From Chloroflexota bacterium (GTDB lineage: Bacteria; Chloroflexota; Anaerolineae; Anaerolineales; Anaerolineaceae): a stretch of DNA of 54,306 nt. The DNA is taken from assembly GCA_021372725.1 (NCBI GenBank), contig JAJFTV010000139.1, forward strand, positions 1 to 54,306. The letters are read 5' to 3'. The first letter of the stretch is position 1. Every line of letters begins with the position of its first letter. Shown piece after piece: positions 19,618 to 27,566 of the stretch. The notes below the pieces were generated by a model. It was not told where the DNA came from. It worked only from the letters and a program-made list of their open reading frames with translations, and searched no databases. A program made the position numbers and the translations under genes.

Positions 19618-20900
19618 TCCGAACCGAAAAAACTCACCTCAAAACCATCGCCGGAACCCACGCCGGAATGTCTGGAAAGAACAACGAGGACAGCTATGGC
19701 GTGTCGGCCTATATACTGGATGAGGAAAGCTCAACGCCGGTGCTGTTTGCGGTTCTGGCGGACGGAATTGGCGGTCACAACGCAGGCGAAGTAGCTTCCG
19801 CTACGGTGGTGGATACGATCAGCCAAAAAATATCCCAAAGCGATGCATCCGACCCATTGGCCATTTTAAAGGATGCTGTGCAAACGGCAAGCATCCAGGT
19901 GCATAATATGGCCAGGTCAGATAAAGGGCGAAAAGGGATGGGTTCCACGGTGGTTTGTGCCTGGATCATTGGCAAGCAGCTCTACACTGCTTATGTGGGT
20001 GATTCCAGGATCTACCTGATCCGTGACAACCACATCTTCCGCCTGACACAGGATCACTCATGGATCCAGGAAGCGCTGGACAGCGGCCTTCTCACCCCCG
20101 AACAGGCCACAGGACATCCCAATGCCCACGTGATCCGCCGTTATGTAGGATCCCCCGAACCACCGGATGTGGATTTCAGGTTGCGCCTGAATCCATCCGA
20201 AACCGCGCAAGAATCCATTGCCAATCAGGGGCTTGTGCTGAAAAACGGTGATCAGATTCTTTTATGCAGTGACGGTCTGACCGACCTGGTGGAAGACAAC
20301 GAAATTCTGACTTTGATCAGTGAAAACACTGCTGCGGAAGCCCTTGATAAAATGATTGCCCTGGCCAACCAGCGCGGCGGCCACGACAATATCACAATCG
20401 TCATCATCCAGGTCCCAGAAGGAGTTTTTATTGAGGGAAAATCCCTGGCCGGCCGTGATTCTGAAAAGACAGAACAGGAAACCAAAACTTCATTCCCGGT
20501 CAGAACGTTGGTTGTGGGTTGTCTGGGTATTCTGGCAGCGATCGTTCTGGTTGTTGCCGGCTATTTTGGTATTCGATACCTGAATGAAAACAAGGCCGGT
20601 GCCACACCATCCCCATCGGCCGCGACCACTGAAAAACAAGGTTTTCTTGAAGAGAGTCAAACCGCAGACTTAATAACAACAGGAGCTGTGAACACGCCGG
20701 TAACAGGAACCATCCAGACGGATGCCGCTTCTGCCAGCACGCTTTCTGCACCCGACAATGCTGGTACAGCAGAAAGTGGCGGCATCGCACCTCCACCCAA
20801 CCCGGCAGAAATGACTGCGGTTCCCACCAACACACTGGCACCAACCCTAACAAGCACCTTAACGGCCACCATCAATCCTGTATCATCCACTACCCCGTAA
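19614..20900 (+). CDS. PP2C-family serine/threonine phosphatase with membrane anchor
   Basis: Metal-dependent protein phosphatase (PPM/PP2C), 428 residues. The ATG at 19614 overlaps the preceding stop (ATGA); a longer frame to 19569 is less likely. Catalytic-domain motifs in order are NNEDSYG near 23, DGIGGHNAGEVAS near 48, GMGSTVV, VGDSRIYLIR near 127, SDGLTDLVEDNE near 218 and GGHDNITIV. A single transmembrane helix lies at about 295-323, followed by an approximately 100-residue Ser/Thr/Pro/Ala-rich tail that should be outside the membrane. The enzyme domain is therefore cytoplasmic, next to the FHA domain of its partner. It probably removes phosphate from Thr sites read by that domain. No kinase gene is present in the operon. 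Confidence 0.92.
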   Translation: MIRTEKTHLKTIAGTHAGMSGKNNEDSYGVSAYILDEESSTPVLFAVLADGIGGHNAGEVASATVVDTISQKISQSDASDPLAILKDAVQTASIQVHNMARSDKGRKGMGSTVVCAWIIGKQLYTAYVGDSRIYLIRDNHIFRLTQDHSWIQEALDSGLLTPEQATGHPNAHVIRRYVGSPEPPDVDFRLRLNPSETAQESIANQGLVLKNGDQILLCSDGLTDLVEDNEILTLISENTAAEALDKMIALANQRGGHDNITIVIIQVPEGVFIEGKSLAGRDSEKTEQETKTSFPVRTLVVGCLGILAAIVLVVAGYFGIRYLNENKAGATPSPSAATTEKQGFLEESQTADLITTGAVNTPVTGTIQTDAASASTLSAPDNAGTAESGGIAPPPNPAEMTAVPTNTLAPTLTSTLTATINPVSSTTP

Positions 20901-20932
20901 ACGGTAAATCCAACACAGAAGCTGCGATACGA

Positions 20933-21838
20933 ATGGATTTGCTCAATAACGCATACAGTGGTGCAACAGCGGCAGTAATCTCGGCCATGCTTTGGGCTAT
21001 TGCTTCAGCCTTCTTTGAACGGGCCGGCAAGAAGATTGTTCCGGTGGAGCTCAATCTGATCAAGGGCGTACTGGCTCTGTTATTCATTGCAGCCACCCTG
21101 TTCTTCACAGGCGAGACATTTACCAACTTTGATCTACGCTCGGCAATCCTGCTCATCATCAGCGGTGTGATAGGCATCGGGGTTGGAGACACTGCCTATT
21201 TTAAATCGCTGGATCAATTGGGAGCACGTCGTGCGCTGCTGATCGGGTCGATTAACCCGGCCATAACCGCCTTGATTGCCATGCTGTTTCTGAAAGAAAA
21301 TCTAAGCCTGGCAGCCTGGATCGGAATTTCGATCACCATCGCCGGTATCACCTGGGTAATCGCAGAACAGAGCAACCATCATCAGGAAGGAAACCATTTC
21401 CCCTTGCAGGGTGTCATTTTCGGGCTCATCGCTTCGCTCGGCCAGGCGGTGGGGGCAGTTCTTTCACGGGCGGTGCTCTCACAAACTACCATCAGCCCGT
21501 TGCAAAGTAATCTGTTCCGGCTGGGAGCCGGTGTCATTTCACTCTCCATCTGGATAGCTATTATGCGGATCCCGATTGGTGGGTGGATCAGGGTCGAAAA
21601 ACCTCGCCAAACCGCTCTTCAAATCGTGAGCGCTACATTTCTGGGAACCTTTTTGGGGATGTGGCTGCAGCAGACTGCCATCAAGCTCTCACAGGTGGGG
21701 GTGGCTCAAACTCTGTCTTCAACGAGCCCGCTTTTTATTCTGCCGATCTCCATACTGGGCGGAGAAAAAATCAGCGCCCGCGCAGTACTGGGTGCCTTGT
21801 TGGCGATGGCCGGCATTATCCTGCTTTTCCTGGCTTAG
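20933..21838 (+). CDS. EamA/DMT-superfamily transporter
   Basis: Drug/metabolite transporter superfamily permease, 301 residues, with ten predicted membrane helices in two five-helix EamA repeats. The first repeat ends with IGVGDTAYFKSLDQLGARRAL. The second includes FGLIASLGQAVGAVLSRAVL and ends near LSSTSPLFILPISI. The ribosome-binding site is weak. It follows the PP2C gene by 32 bases and may share its transcript. A second family member at 50307-51203 has a similar layout (GDGLMYTAYNLIGTRRAML), so the two are probably paralogues. The substrate is not predictable. Confidence 0.88.
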   Translation: MDLLNNAYSGATAAVISAMLWAIASAFFERAGKKIVPVELNLIKGVLALLFIAATLFFTGETFTNFDLRSAILLIISGVIGIGVGDTAYFKSLDQLGARRALLIGSINPAITALIAMLFLKENLSLAAWIGISITIAGITWVIAEQSNHHQEGNHFPLQGVIFGLIASLGQAVGAVLSRAVLSQTTISPLQSNLFRLGAGVISLSIWIAIMRIPIGGWIRVEKPRQTALQIVSATFLGTFLGMWLQQTAIKLSQVGVAQTLSSTSPLFILPISILGGEKISARAVLGALLAMAGIILLFLA

Positions 21839-21869
21839 GATATCCAGGAATTGCCCATACCGTAGGGGT

Positions 21870-22175
21870 TCAGGAGGGGAAAAGACGTTTGAACCGGACC
21901 CCCGGACAGGCAGCAGACATTTCATCGATCCATCGTATCACCCGCCGGGTCCCCGGCAAGTCATGCGGCGCCAAACCCCAGGGCAGGAAGAAATGATCCC
22001 AATGGCTGAAAAAGACTTCCTGCGCACCGGTCTGGATGATGGTCTGGTTAAACCATGCCGGTTGGTTTAAAGGCTGCTCGATTTTTCCATTGAAATGAAC
22101 CCAGTCAGCCAGCTTTCCGGGAAACTTGAGGTGGGATGACATATTTTCCGAATCAGAGGGTGCAGGCGATCTCAC
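21870..22175 (-). CDS. Conserved-looking small hypothetical protein
   Basis: Not recognised. A 101-residue frame begins at a GTG four bases after the LIM-DA1 stop; an in-frame ATG at 22142 would give 90 residues. The sequence is rich in aromatic residues (WVHFNG, PAWFNQTIIQTGAQEVFFSHWDH) and has no membrane segment or signal. Its composition looks like a folded soluble protein rather than a random frame. The close spacing and same strand suggest co-expression with the upstream LIM-DA1 gene. A non-coding origin cannot be excluded, because the ribosome-binding sites are weak. Confidence 0.5.
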   Translation of the reverse strand: MRSPAPSDSENMSSHLKFPGKLADWVHFNGKIEQPLNQPAWFNQTIIQTGAQEVFFSHWDHFFLPWGLAPHDLPGTRRVIRWIDEMSAACPGVRFKRLFPS

Positions 22176-22178
22176 CGC

Positions 22179-23279
22179 TTATTTTCCGGGCAAACTGGCA
22201 TGACGTTTGACGTAGTTTAAGACATCCGCCGAAGAGCTGCGCTGAACAGCCTTTCTGACTGCGCGATACCCCCGCCCATAGACCTGGCTTGGATTTTTTT
22301 CAAGCATCAGCAGCCTGAATTTTGCCATCTCAGAGCTTCGGGTCTCCAGCCAGAGTGAAGCCATCCATTCACAAATTCCTTCCTCGATGTGGCGAGGGAG
22401 CAGCGGGTAATGGTTCAGAAACAGCCAAGCATGCCCCAGTTCATGTGCCAATACAGTTCCCATGTGTTCATAAGGCAGCCCGTAAAGGACCTGGATGAGT
22501 TTTACTTCGCGGCTGCTTTCGACACCAAAAAGTGTGTGGATATAGGTCTGTGTCACCCCGGCAGTATTCTGTCCCCGGCTTCTTTTTTGCAGTGATGAAT
22601 GCAATTCCCTTTGGCCGGTCAAACTGATGGGCAGTTTAATCTTCTTGTCAAAATGGAGATCATACCTTGCCAAAACCTTTTGAATGTCTTCCACCAAGCG
22701 GTTCATCTCGGGTTGGCTATTGACGGCAGTCTTGAGGCAGGAGCTGCACATGACCCTGCCGTCGGCATATTTCACACCGGTTGGTGCTTCACCCGATCCA
22801 ATAAACCTGGTGCAGCTTGAACAGCGCGGCTCTTTTTTATGGGCAGAGCAGTATTTGTTTCCCCACAGGTCCTCCATATAACGGCCGGTCAGAACAGCAC
22901 CACATCGGGCGCACTTTTCGGCAAACAGCAGCCTGTAATCCCGTTCGCAATATGGTTTACCTTGATGGGCAAAGAAATTTCCCTCGATCGGTTCGTGGCA
23001 ATGGGCACACACAAAATGTTCCGGATGCCAATATTTCCTGAATGCCCGTATATAGTTGCCCGAAATGACCTGCCCGCAAGCACTGCAACGGGGAGTATAT
23101 TTTTGATGATAGCATTCGGGGTGGTAAGGTTTGCCGGCCTTTACCAAAAAACCGCTGGATTGGATAAGTTCACCACAAACGGCGCAGCGAAAACAATCAG
23201 GATGCCAGTTTTTCCCCACGGCCTGAATGTAATTCCCTTTGATTCGCTGATGGCAAGCAGAACAGATCAGGTTTGTCAT
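22179..23279 (-). CDS. LIM-domain protein with DA1-type zinc peptidase domain
   Basis: A 366-residue cytoplasmic protein with the layout of the plant growth regulator DA1. Two LIM zinc-finger domains come first (about 6-56, CSACHQRIKG to YHPECY; and about 64-113, CSACGQVISG to PYCERDY). A third, atypical LIM-like module follows (CARCGAVLTG, CSSCTRF, CSSC). The C-terminal half matches the DA1-like domain: VLYGLPYEHMGTVLAHELGH, then HYPLLPRHIEEGICEWMASL. HELGH plus the downstream IEEGIC glutamate fits a gluzincin-type active site. The ubiquitin-interacting motifs of plant DA1 are absent. Plant DA1 is activated by ubiquitination and cleaves ubiquitin-pathway proteins; the bacterial target is unknown. 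LIM domains are rare in bacteria, so this suggests ancient exchange with eukaryotes. Confidence 0.9.
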   Translation of the reverse strand: MTNLICSACHQRIKGNYIQAVGKNWHPDCFRCAVCGELIQSSGFLVKAGKPYHPECYHQKYTPRCSACGQVISGNYIRAFRKYWHPEHFVCAHCHEPIEGNFFAHQGKPYCERDYRLLFAEKCARCGAVLTGRYMEDLWGNKYCSAHKKEPRCSSCTRFIGSGEAPTGVKYADGRVMCSSCLKTAVNSQPEMNRLVEDIQKVLARYDLHFDKKIKLPISLTGQRELHSSLQKRSRGQNTAGVTQTYIHTLFGVESSREVKLIQVLYGLPYEHMGTVLAHELGHAWLFLNHYPLLPRHIEEGICEWMASLWLETRSSEMAKFRLLMLEKNPSQVYGRGYRAVRKAVQRSSSADVLNYVKRHASLPGK

Positions 23280-23388
23280 GACCTGTCTATTTTAAGCCCA
23301 TATTGCTTCCATTGTATAACCCGGAAAGGTTCAGACAACGAAATGAATAATGAACCGGCGGTTGATCCTGATACCATGCCTAAGTGAA

Positions 23389-23426
23389 AAAACACCCCCG
23401 ACAAAAATAGCTGTCGGGGGTGTTTT
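23389..23426 (-). terminator. Strong bidirectional terminator after the SWIM-protein gene
   Basis: A perfect 15-bp stem (23389-23403 with 23412-23426, core CACCCCCGACA/TGTCGGGGGTG) has an 8-base loop. Runs of A and T flank both sides, so it can stop transcripts from either strand. It lies 26 bases after the SWIM gene stop on the minus strand. Confidence 0.88.
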
Positions 23427-23451
23427 CTGCATTTCTATCTGGAATACTGGC

Positions 23452-23706
23452 TTAGCCGTCTACCCGCTCTCCCTCGGCAACCATTCCCTCAAGGATAATC
23501 TCCAAAGCCATGGTATGGCTGCATCGGCCGCGAGATTTGAAAAAATCGCAGTCGCAGTTCCAATTCCCCTCGTTATAAGTAACCTTATGTGCGTTATTGT
23601 CCCCACTCAGAGTAATCTCAAATCGATTAAATTGGAATCTTTCTCGCTCTTCAGCATACCGTTTGGCTTTATCAATCTTACCGATCAGGCTGTTGTCCAT
23701 GGTCAT
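23452..23706 (-). CDS. Small SWIM zinc-finger protein
   Basis: An 84-residue protein (82 if the second ATG is used; AAGGAG precedes both). The C-terminal half holds a SWIM zinc finger: C51, C53, C62 and H64 in CDCDFFKSRGRCSHTMALE, the CxCx(n)CxH pattern. The N-terminal part is charged and probably helical (KAKRYAEERERF), followed by a short beta region (HKVTYNEGNWNCDC). SWIM fingers mediate DNA or protein binding and often occur in transposases or helicases, but here the domain stands alone. It is transcribed toward the LIM-DA1 gene but is separated from it by a strong terminator, so it is its own unit. Confidence 0.8.
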   Translation of the reverse strand: MTMDNSLIGKIDKAKRYAEERERFQFNRFEITLSGDNNAHKVTYNEGNWNCDCDFFKSRGRCSHTMALEIILEGMVAEGERVDG

Positions 23707-23917
23707 AGGCTCCTTTCAAGAATTAAAGAAAAAGGTACGCGATAGAATAGCGTACCTCATACCCACAACTAAATGAGAAACCCATCTGCATTACCAGATT
23801 AACTCCGTCATTTGATATTAGTTTACACTGAGTCAAGGTTAGAGTCAACCATAATTTCATAATTTAAGAAACGGTCAGAGTATAATGGGGCAGATCATTT
23901 TCTTACTGGACATTGAA

Positions 23918-25507
23918 ATGACATTAAACCTTATAACGTGGGTGCTTGCTTTCTCCCCCATCATCATCGTTCTTGTTCTGATGATGGGGTTTCATTGGGG
24001 TGGCAGCCGGGCCGGTGCGGTTGGCTGGTTTGTGGCAATCCTGCTGGGGGTCCTCCGCTTTGGAGCCGGGCCACAACTGATTGCGTATTCACAAGCCAAA
24101 GCCGTGCTGCTTTCGCTGGATGTTCTGTATATCATCTGGACGGCTCTGCTGCTTTTTCATATCGCCAACGAGGCGGGGGCAATACGGATTATTTCAGACG
24201 CCCTGCTTTCTGTAACCGCTGACCGGACCATCCAGGGGCTTTTATTGGGCTGGTTGTTTGCCTCTTTTATTCAAGGTACGGGTGGTTTTGGCGTTCCGGT
24301 GGCCGTCACCGCTCCGCTGCTGGTCGGTTTGGGTTTCAACCCTGTCCAGGCAGTATTAATGGCTTCCATCGGACACAGTTGGGCGGTCAATTTCGGTTCG
24401 ATGGGGACCTCTTTTCAGACATTGATCGCCATCACCGGCCTGGAAGGGGAGATTCTGGCTCCGGATGCAGCATTTCTTTTAGGCATTTCATGTTATGTAT
24501 GCGGCATCATTGTGGCGTTCATCGCCGGCGGATGGAAGGGAATGACCCGCTCGCTTCCATTTATCCTTCTGCTGGGCACAGTCATGTCCGTTGTACAATA
24601 TCTCCTCGCCACAAACAGGATGTGGACATTGGGCGCAACAGGTGCATCCTTGGCCGGATTGGTCGTGGCGGTAGGTCTATTACGTTTCAAGGCTGCCAGG
24701 TTGAAAAAGAATGTTCCTCAACCTGAGTTGGAAATATCCTCTGTGCAGACGCCCCCAGTCAAACCCATCAACCACAAACTGCTGATCGCTCTCTCGTGTT
24801 ACATCATTCTGGTGATTTTAGCCTTCTCGGTGAACCTGATCCCGGCTGTTGGAGATTTTCTGGGCCAGGTTACCTTTTCATTAAAATTCCCCGCCCTGAC
24901 AACCAGCACCGGTTTTGTTACACCGGCTGAAAGCGGCCGAAACATTCATATTTTTTCTCACCCGGGTGCAATCCTCACCTATACCAGCATCATCGCCTTT
25001 CTTATTTACCGCAAGACCGGTTATCTCAAACCCGGAGCATCGAAAAAAATCCTCTCCAACGTGGAGAAGGGTGCCATCAAATCCAGCCTGGGGATTTTAG
25101 CCATGGTGGGTATGGCTACGGTGATGTCGCATACCGAAATGACAAAACTGCTGGCCCAGGGTTTGAGCGAAGGGCTGGGGAAGAACCTTTATCCGCTGGC
25201 TGCACCCTTGATTGGGGCACTGGGAGCATTTCTCACCGGCAGTAATAACAATTCGAATGTCCTTTTCGGCGGACTGCAAATGAACACTGCCCAGTTGCTC
25301 AACCTGAGTGTTCCCCTCATTTTGGCGGCCCAGACTGCCGGGGGATCGCTGGGGAGCGTATTCTCTCCCGCCAAAGTCATCGTCGGATGCAGTACGGTTG
25401 GGCTGTCGAGCAAGGAAGGGCCGGTGATGGGCCGCATCCTGACTTACGGCATGATTACCATCCTCGTTATGTCAATTGTTACACTGATAATGGTATGGGT
25501 GAAATGA
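23918..25507 (+). CDS. L-lactate permease family transporter
   Basis: Membrane permease of the LctP/LldP family, 529 residues, with 12 or more helices. The frame reaches back to 23885, but that ATG lies inside a TATAAT (23881-23886). The ATG at 23918 gives the family-typical start MTLNLITWVLAFSPIIIVLV. Conserved parts are FIQGTGGFGVPVAVTAPLL, MASIGHSWAVNFGSMGTSFQ, FLTGSNNNSNVLFGGLQ and the C-terminal SLGSVFSPAKVIVG. The family takes up lactate or glycolate with protons. The stop overlaps the start of a 67-residue membrane protein by four bases. No lactate dehydrogenase genes are nearby, so the substrate is an inference. Confidence 0.88.
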   Translation: MTLNLITWVLAFSPIIIVLVLMMGFHWGGSRAGAVGWFVAILLGVLRFGAGPQLIAYSQAKAVLLSLDVLYIIWTALLLFHIANEAGAIRIISDALLSVTADRTIQGLLLGWLFASFIQGTGGFGVPVAVTAPLLVGLGFNPVQAVLMASIGHSWAVNFGSMGTSFQTLIAITGLEGEILAPDAAFLLGISCYVCGIIVAFIAGGWKGMTRSLPFILLLGTVMSVVQYLLATNRMWTLGATGASLAGLVVAVGLLRFKAARLKKNVPQPELEISSVQTPPVKPINHKLLIALSCYIILVILAFSVNLIPAVGDFLGQVTFSLKFPALTTSTGFVTPAESGRNIHIFSHPGAILTYTSIIAFLIYRKTGYLKPGASKKILSNVEKGAIKSSLGILAMVGMATVMSHTEMTKLLAQGLSEGLGKNLYPLAAPLIGALGAFLTGSNNNSNVLFGGLQMNTAQLLNLSVPLILAAQTAGGSLGSVFSPAKVIVGCSTVGLSSKEGPVMGRILTYGMITILVMSIVTLIMVWVK

Positions 25508-25707
25508 ATGATCAACCGGAAATGATCCAAAAGAACGGCCTGCACAAGAAAAAACACACCTCCACCATCCTGTTAATCGCCCTGCTGCTTGGGGTGATCA
25601 TGCCGTTCGGGGTTTATTTCTCCCTGCAAAACGGGCGGGATGTTATGGCAGCCGTCTGCTTTGGCCTGTTGGCTTTTGCGATGGGGCTCATCGCCTGGAA
25701 AGGGTAA
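25504..25707 (+). CDS. Small two-helix membrane protein coupled to the lactate permease
   Basis: A 67-residue protein starting at the ATG that overlaps the permease stop (ATGA). A polar, basic N-terminus (NDQPEMIQKNGLHKKKH) precedes two membrane helices (STILLIALLLGVIMPFGVYF and VMAAVCFGLLAFAMGLIAW) separated by a short SLQNGRD loop. It is not recognised as a known family. Translational coupling suggests an accessory subunit or stabiliser of the permease. Longer versions of the frame starting inside the permease gene are unlikely to be used. Confidence 0.68.
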   Translation: MNDQPEMIQKNGLHKKKHTSTILLIALLLGVIMPFGVYFSLQNGRDVMAAVCFGLLAFAMGLIAWKG

Positions 25708-25728
25708 GCCCCATCTCTTTCATCGGGA

Positions 25729-26775
25729 TTATTCAGCAAAAACCAGTTGTCTGAATTTACTTTGAATTTCTGGAAGCCGGGCTTCTTCGGCTTTTCCTGC
25801 ATCAAATAATTGATTTACCTGTGGATCGATCGGAACGCGAATCCAGCTTGCGACGCCGGCCATGTCAGCCGTTTGCTTTGCATGGCTGGGGCCGAAGATT
25901 TCATATTCTTTGCCGTTATCCGGGCAGCGGAAATAACTCATGTTTTCCACCAGGCCTAATATGGGGGTTTTCAACTCTTTTGCCAGATGAACGGCCTTGC
26001 GAACCACCATGCCAGCCAATGCCTGGGGTGTAGTGACGAGGATGATGCCGTCGATGGGGAGTTTCTGCATCACAGTCAACGCGGCATCCGATGTTCCCGG
26101 GGGCATATCCACCAGCAGAAGATCCAGTTCGCCCCACAGGGTTTCTTCCCAGAATTGGGTAATGGCCCGTGTAATGAGAGGCCCCCTCCAGATCACGGGC
26201 GTATCCTCATCAGGGAGCAGAACATTGGTGGAGATGATTTTGATTCCGCTCTCGGTATAGGCGGGCAAAATGCCCATTTCGCTTTGTGGAAGGCCGCCCG
26301 ATGGTAAACCAAACAGGCGCGGAATACTTGGCCCGGTGATGTCGGCGTCCAGCACACCTACTTTCAGGCACTGTCTGCGTGCCTCACCGGCCAGCAGTGC
26401 AGTTACGGTTGATTTTCCCACGCCGCCTTTCCCGCTCATCACCGCCACCACACGCTTGACCTTGTTGAATTCTTTCAGCGCTGGAAGCTGCGGGGTAACC
26501 GTTTCAAACAATTTCTGGCGGGTTGCATCATCCATGCGCGCAAATTCGATTTTTACACTTTTCACACCCGGTACTTGAAGCAAGGCTTTTTGGGATTGTT
26601 CGGCCATTTGCTCTCGCATGGGGCAGCCCAATACTGTCAAAGTGAGTGTGAAAGCCGCCTCGCCGGCTTTGTTGATTTTCAGATCCTGCACCATGCCCAG
26701 TTCGACAATATTTTTCCCCAATTCGGGGTCCATTACCTGACGCAGGGCATCCATCATTGCTTTGTTGTCAGTCAT
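25729..26775 (-). CDS. mrp: Mrp/ApbC-family Fe-S cluster carrier ATPase
   Basis: P-loop ATPase that carries Fe-S clusters to target proteins, 348 residues. The N-terminal MIP18/DUF59 domain (about 1-90) contains GKNIVELGMVQDL and VLGCPMREQM. The ATPase domain has the deviant Walker A GKGGVGKSTV, then DADITGPSIPRLFG and VDMPPGTSDAALT. The C-terminal CPDNGKEYEIFG has one cysteine of the usual CxxC pair, a variant common in this family. It is convergent with the lactate permease unit. The role is cytoplasmic Fe-S biogenesis; the target proteins are unknown. Confidence 0.94.
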   Translation of the reverse strand: MTDNKAMMDALRQVMDPELGKNIVELGMVQDLKINKAGEAAFTLTLTVLGCPMREQMAEQSQKALLQVPGVKSVKIEFARMDDATRQKLFETVTPQLPALKEFNKVKRVVAVMSGKGGVGKSTVTALLAGEARRQCLKVGVLDADITGPSIPRLFGLPSGGLPQSEMGILPAYTESGIKIISTNVLLPDEDTPVIWRGPLITRAITQFWEETLWGELDLLLVDMPPGTSDAALTVMQKLPIDGIILVTTPQALAGMVVRKAVHLAKELKTPILGLVENMSYFRCPDNGKEYEIFGPSHAKQTADMAGVASWIRVPIDPQVNQLFDAGKAEEARLPEIQSKFRQLVFAE

Positions 26776-27264
26776 GCCATCTCCTTTTATCGAGACTGTC
26801 TTTTCGTGCCTAATTTTACCCCAACATGATTGGGTAAGAGTTTGTCGCAGACAGCAGCCTTACGCCTGGATAATCTCATCCGAAATACCACGACACCATT
26901 TTGCACCCACAAATCCAGTTTCAAATTTCTTGGGCGGATCCCTCGTTCTACCTAAGAGCGTATTTCCATAACAGGCCAATTAATCATCGGTTCTCGGGCA
27001 GATGTTTCACTTCGTTCAACATGACATAAGCCGTTCGTTTGTTTCGTGATTGGATTAATTGCCCGTTTGAACAAATTCCTTGATAGTCGCATCGTCAAAT
27101 GGAACTTTTTTGCTCCCAAAAGCGTATATACATTAGAACATTAATCCATTTTTAAGCCATTGTTAATAGAAAAATAATAACTGATGGCTATCATAGGGGT
27201 TATATAAATAGAAGTTTAACCTGTTTGTCGTTTACTGGTTTGCATGTGTGTACAGGAGGGAAAA
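26776..27264 (+). other. Intergenic region, about 490 bases, with a decayed interspersed repeat
   Basis: No gene was recognised apart from the microprotein that follows. Positions 26993-27026 resemble the repeat at 47011-47045. A nearby TCTTGGGCGGATCCCTCG at about 26928-26945 looks like part of another copy. The AT-rich stretch 27100-27220 probably holds the promoter of the 32-residue protein, but no strong -35/-10 pair was found. Confidence 0.45.
26993..27026 (+). repeat. Decayed copy of an interspersed repeat
   Basis: This 34-base stretch aligns to 47011-47045 with 27 or so identities. Every substitution is a transition, and there is one single-base gap. It ends in the CATGACA shared by both copies. 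Confidence 0.5.
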
Positions 27265-27363
27265 ATGGCTGGCGGAATTTATGTAGTAGTGGCAATGGTC
27301 GGATTGGTATTTGCCGTGATCAGTATCACGGGATATTTCACCGACAACAAAATTCAGGATTGA
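27265..27363 (+). CDS. 32-residue single-helix membrane microprotein
   Basis: The small frame begins at an ATG with AGGAGGG ideally placed six bases upstream. It encodes 32 residues: a short MAGG start, one hydrophobic helix of about 20 residues (IYVVVAMVGLVFAVISITGY) and a polar tail FTDNKIQD. It is not recognised. The strong ribosome-binding site, the strong terminator about 115 bases downstream and the absence of any larger overlapping gene argue that it is real. Small single-helix proteins often regulate membrane enzymes or respiratory complexes. Its neighbour on the other side of the terminator is a site-2 protease, which acts within membranes, but that link is only positional. Confidence 0.62.
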   Translation: MAGGIYVVVAMVGLVFAVISITGYFTDNKIQD

Positions 27364-27476
27364 TTTTTATCCCGCGAAATGCAATTATCTATTTGCTCCG
27401 GTCATCCTGTAATCATTCATCGCTTTTCTGCAATGTGGAAAGCTGTATAACAACTTCTCTCAATCGACGACTATGA

Positions 27477-27510
27477 AAAGAAGCCGGGCTATATTCCACC
27501 CGGCTTCTTT
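27477..27510 (-). terminator. Bidirectional terminator between microprotein and site-2 protease genes
   Basis: A perfect 12-bp stem (27477-27488 with 27499-27510, GAAGCCGGG/CCCGGCTTC core) has a 10-base loop and T-rich flanks on both strands. It serves the plus-strand microprotein and the minus-strand protease, whose stop is 57 bases away. Confidence 0.85.
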
Positions 27511-27566
27511 ATTTAATGATCAACTGCCTTGCCTGACAGCGTTTTGATCGATTTCAGCATTTCCTG

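Noticed and set aside
22839..23387. 182-residue frame opposite the LIM-DA1 gene
   Set aside because: It is antisense to the cysteine-rich LIM coding region, has no start signal and no protein-like domain pattern.
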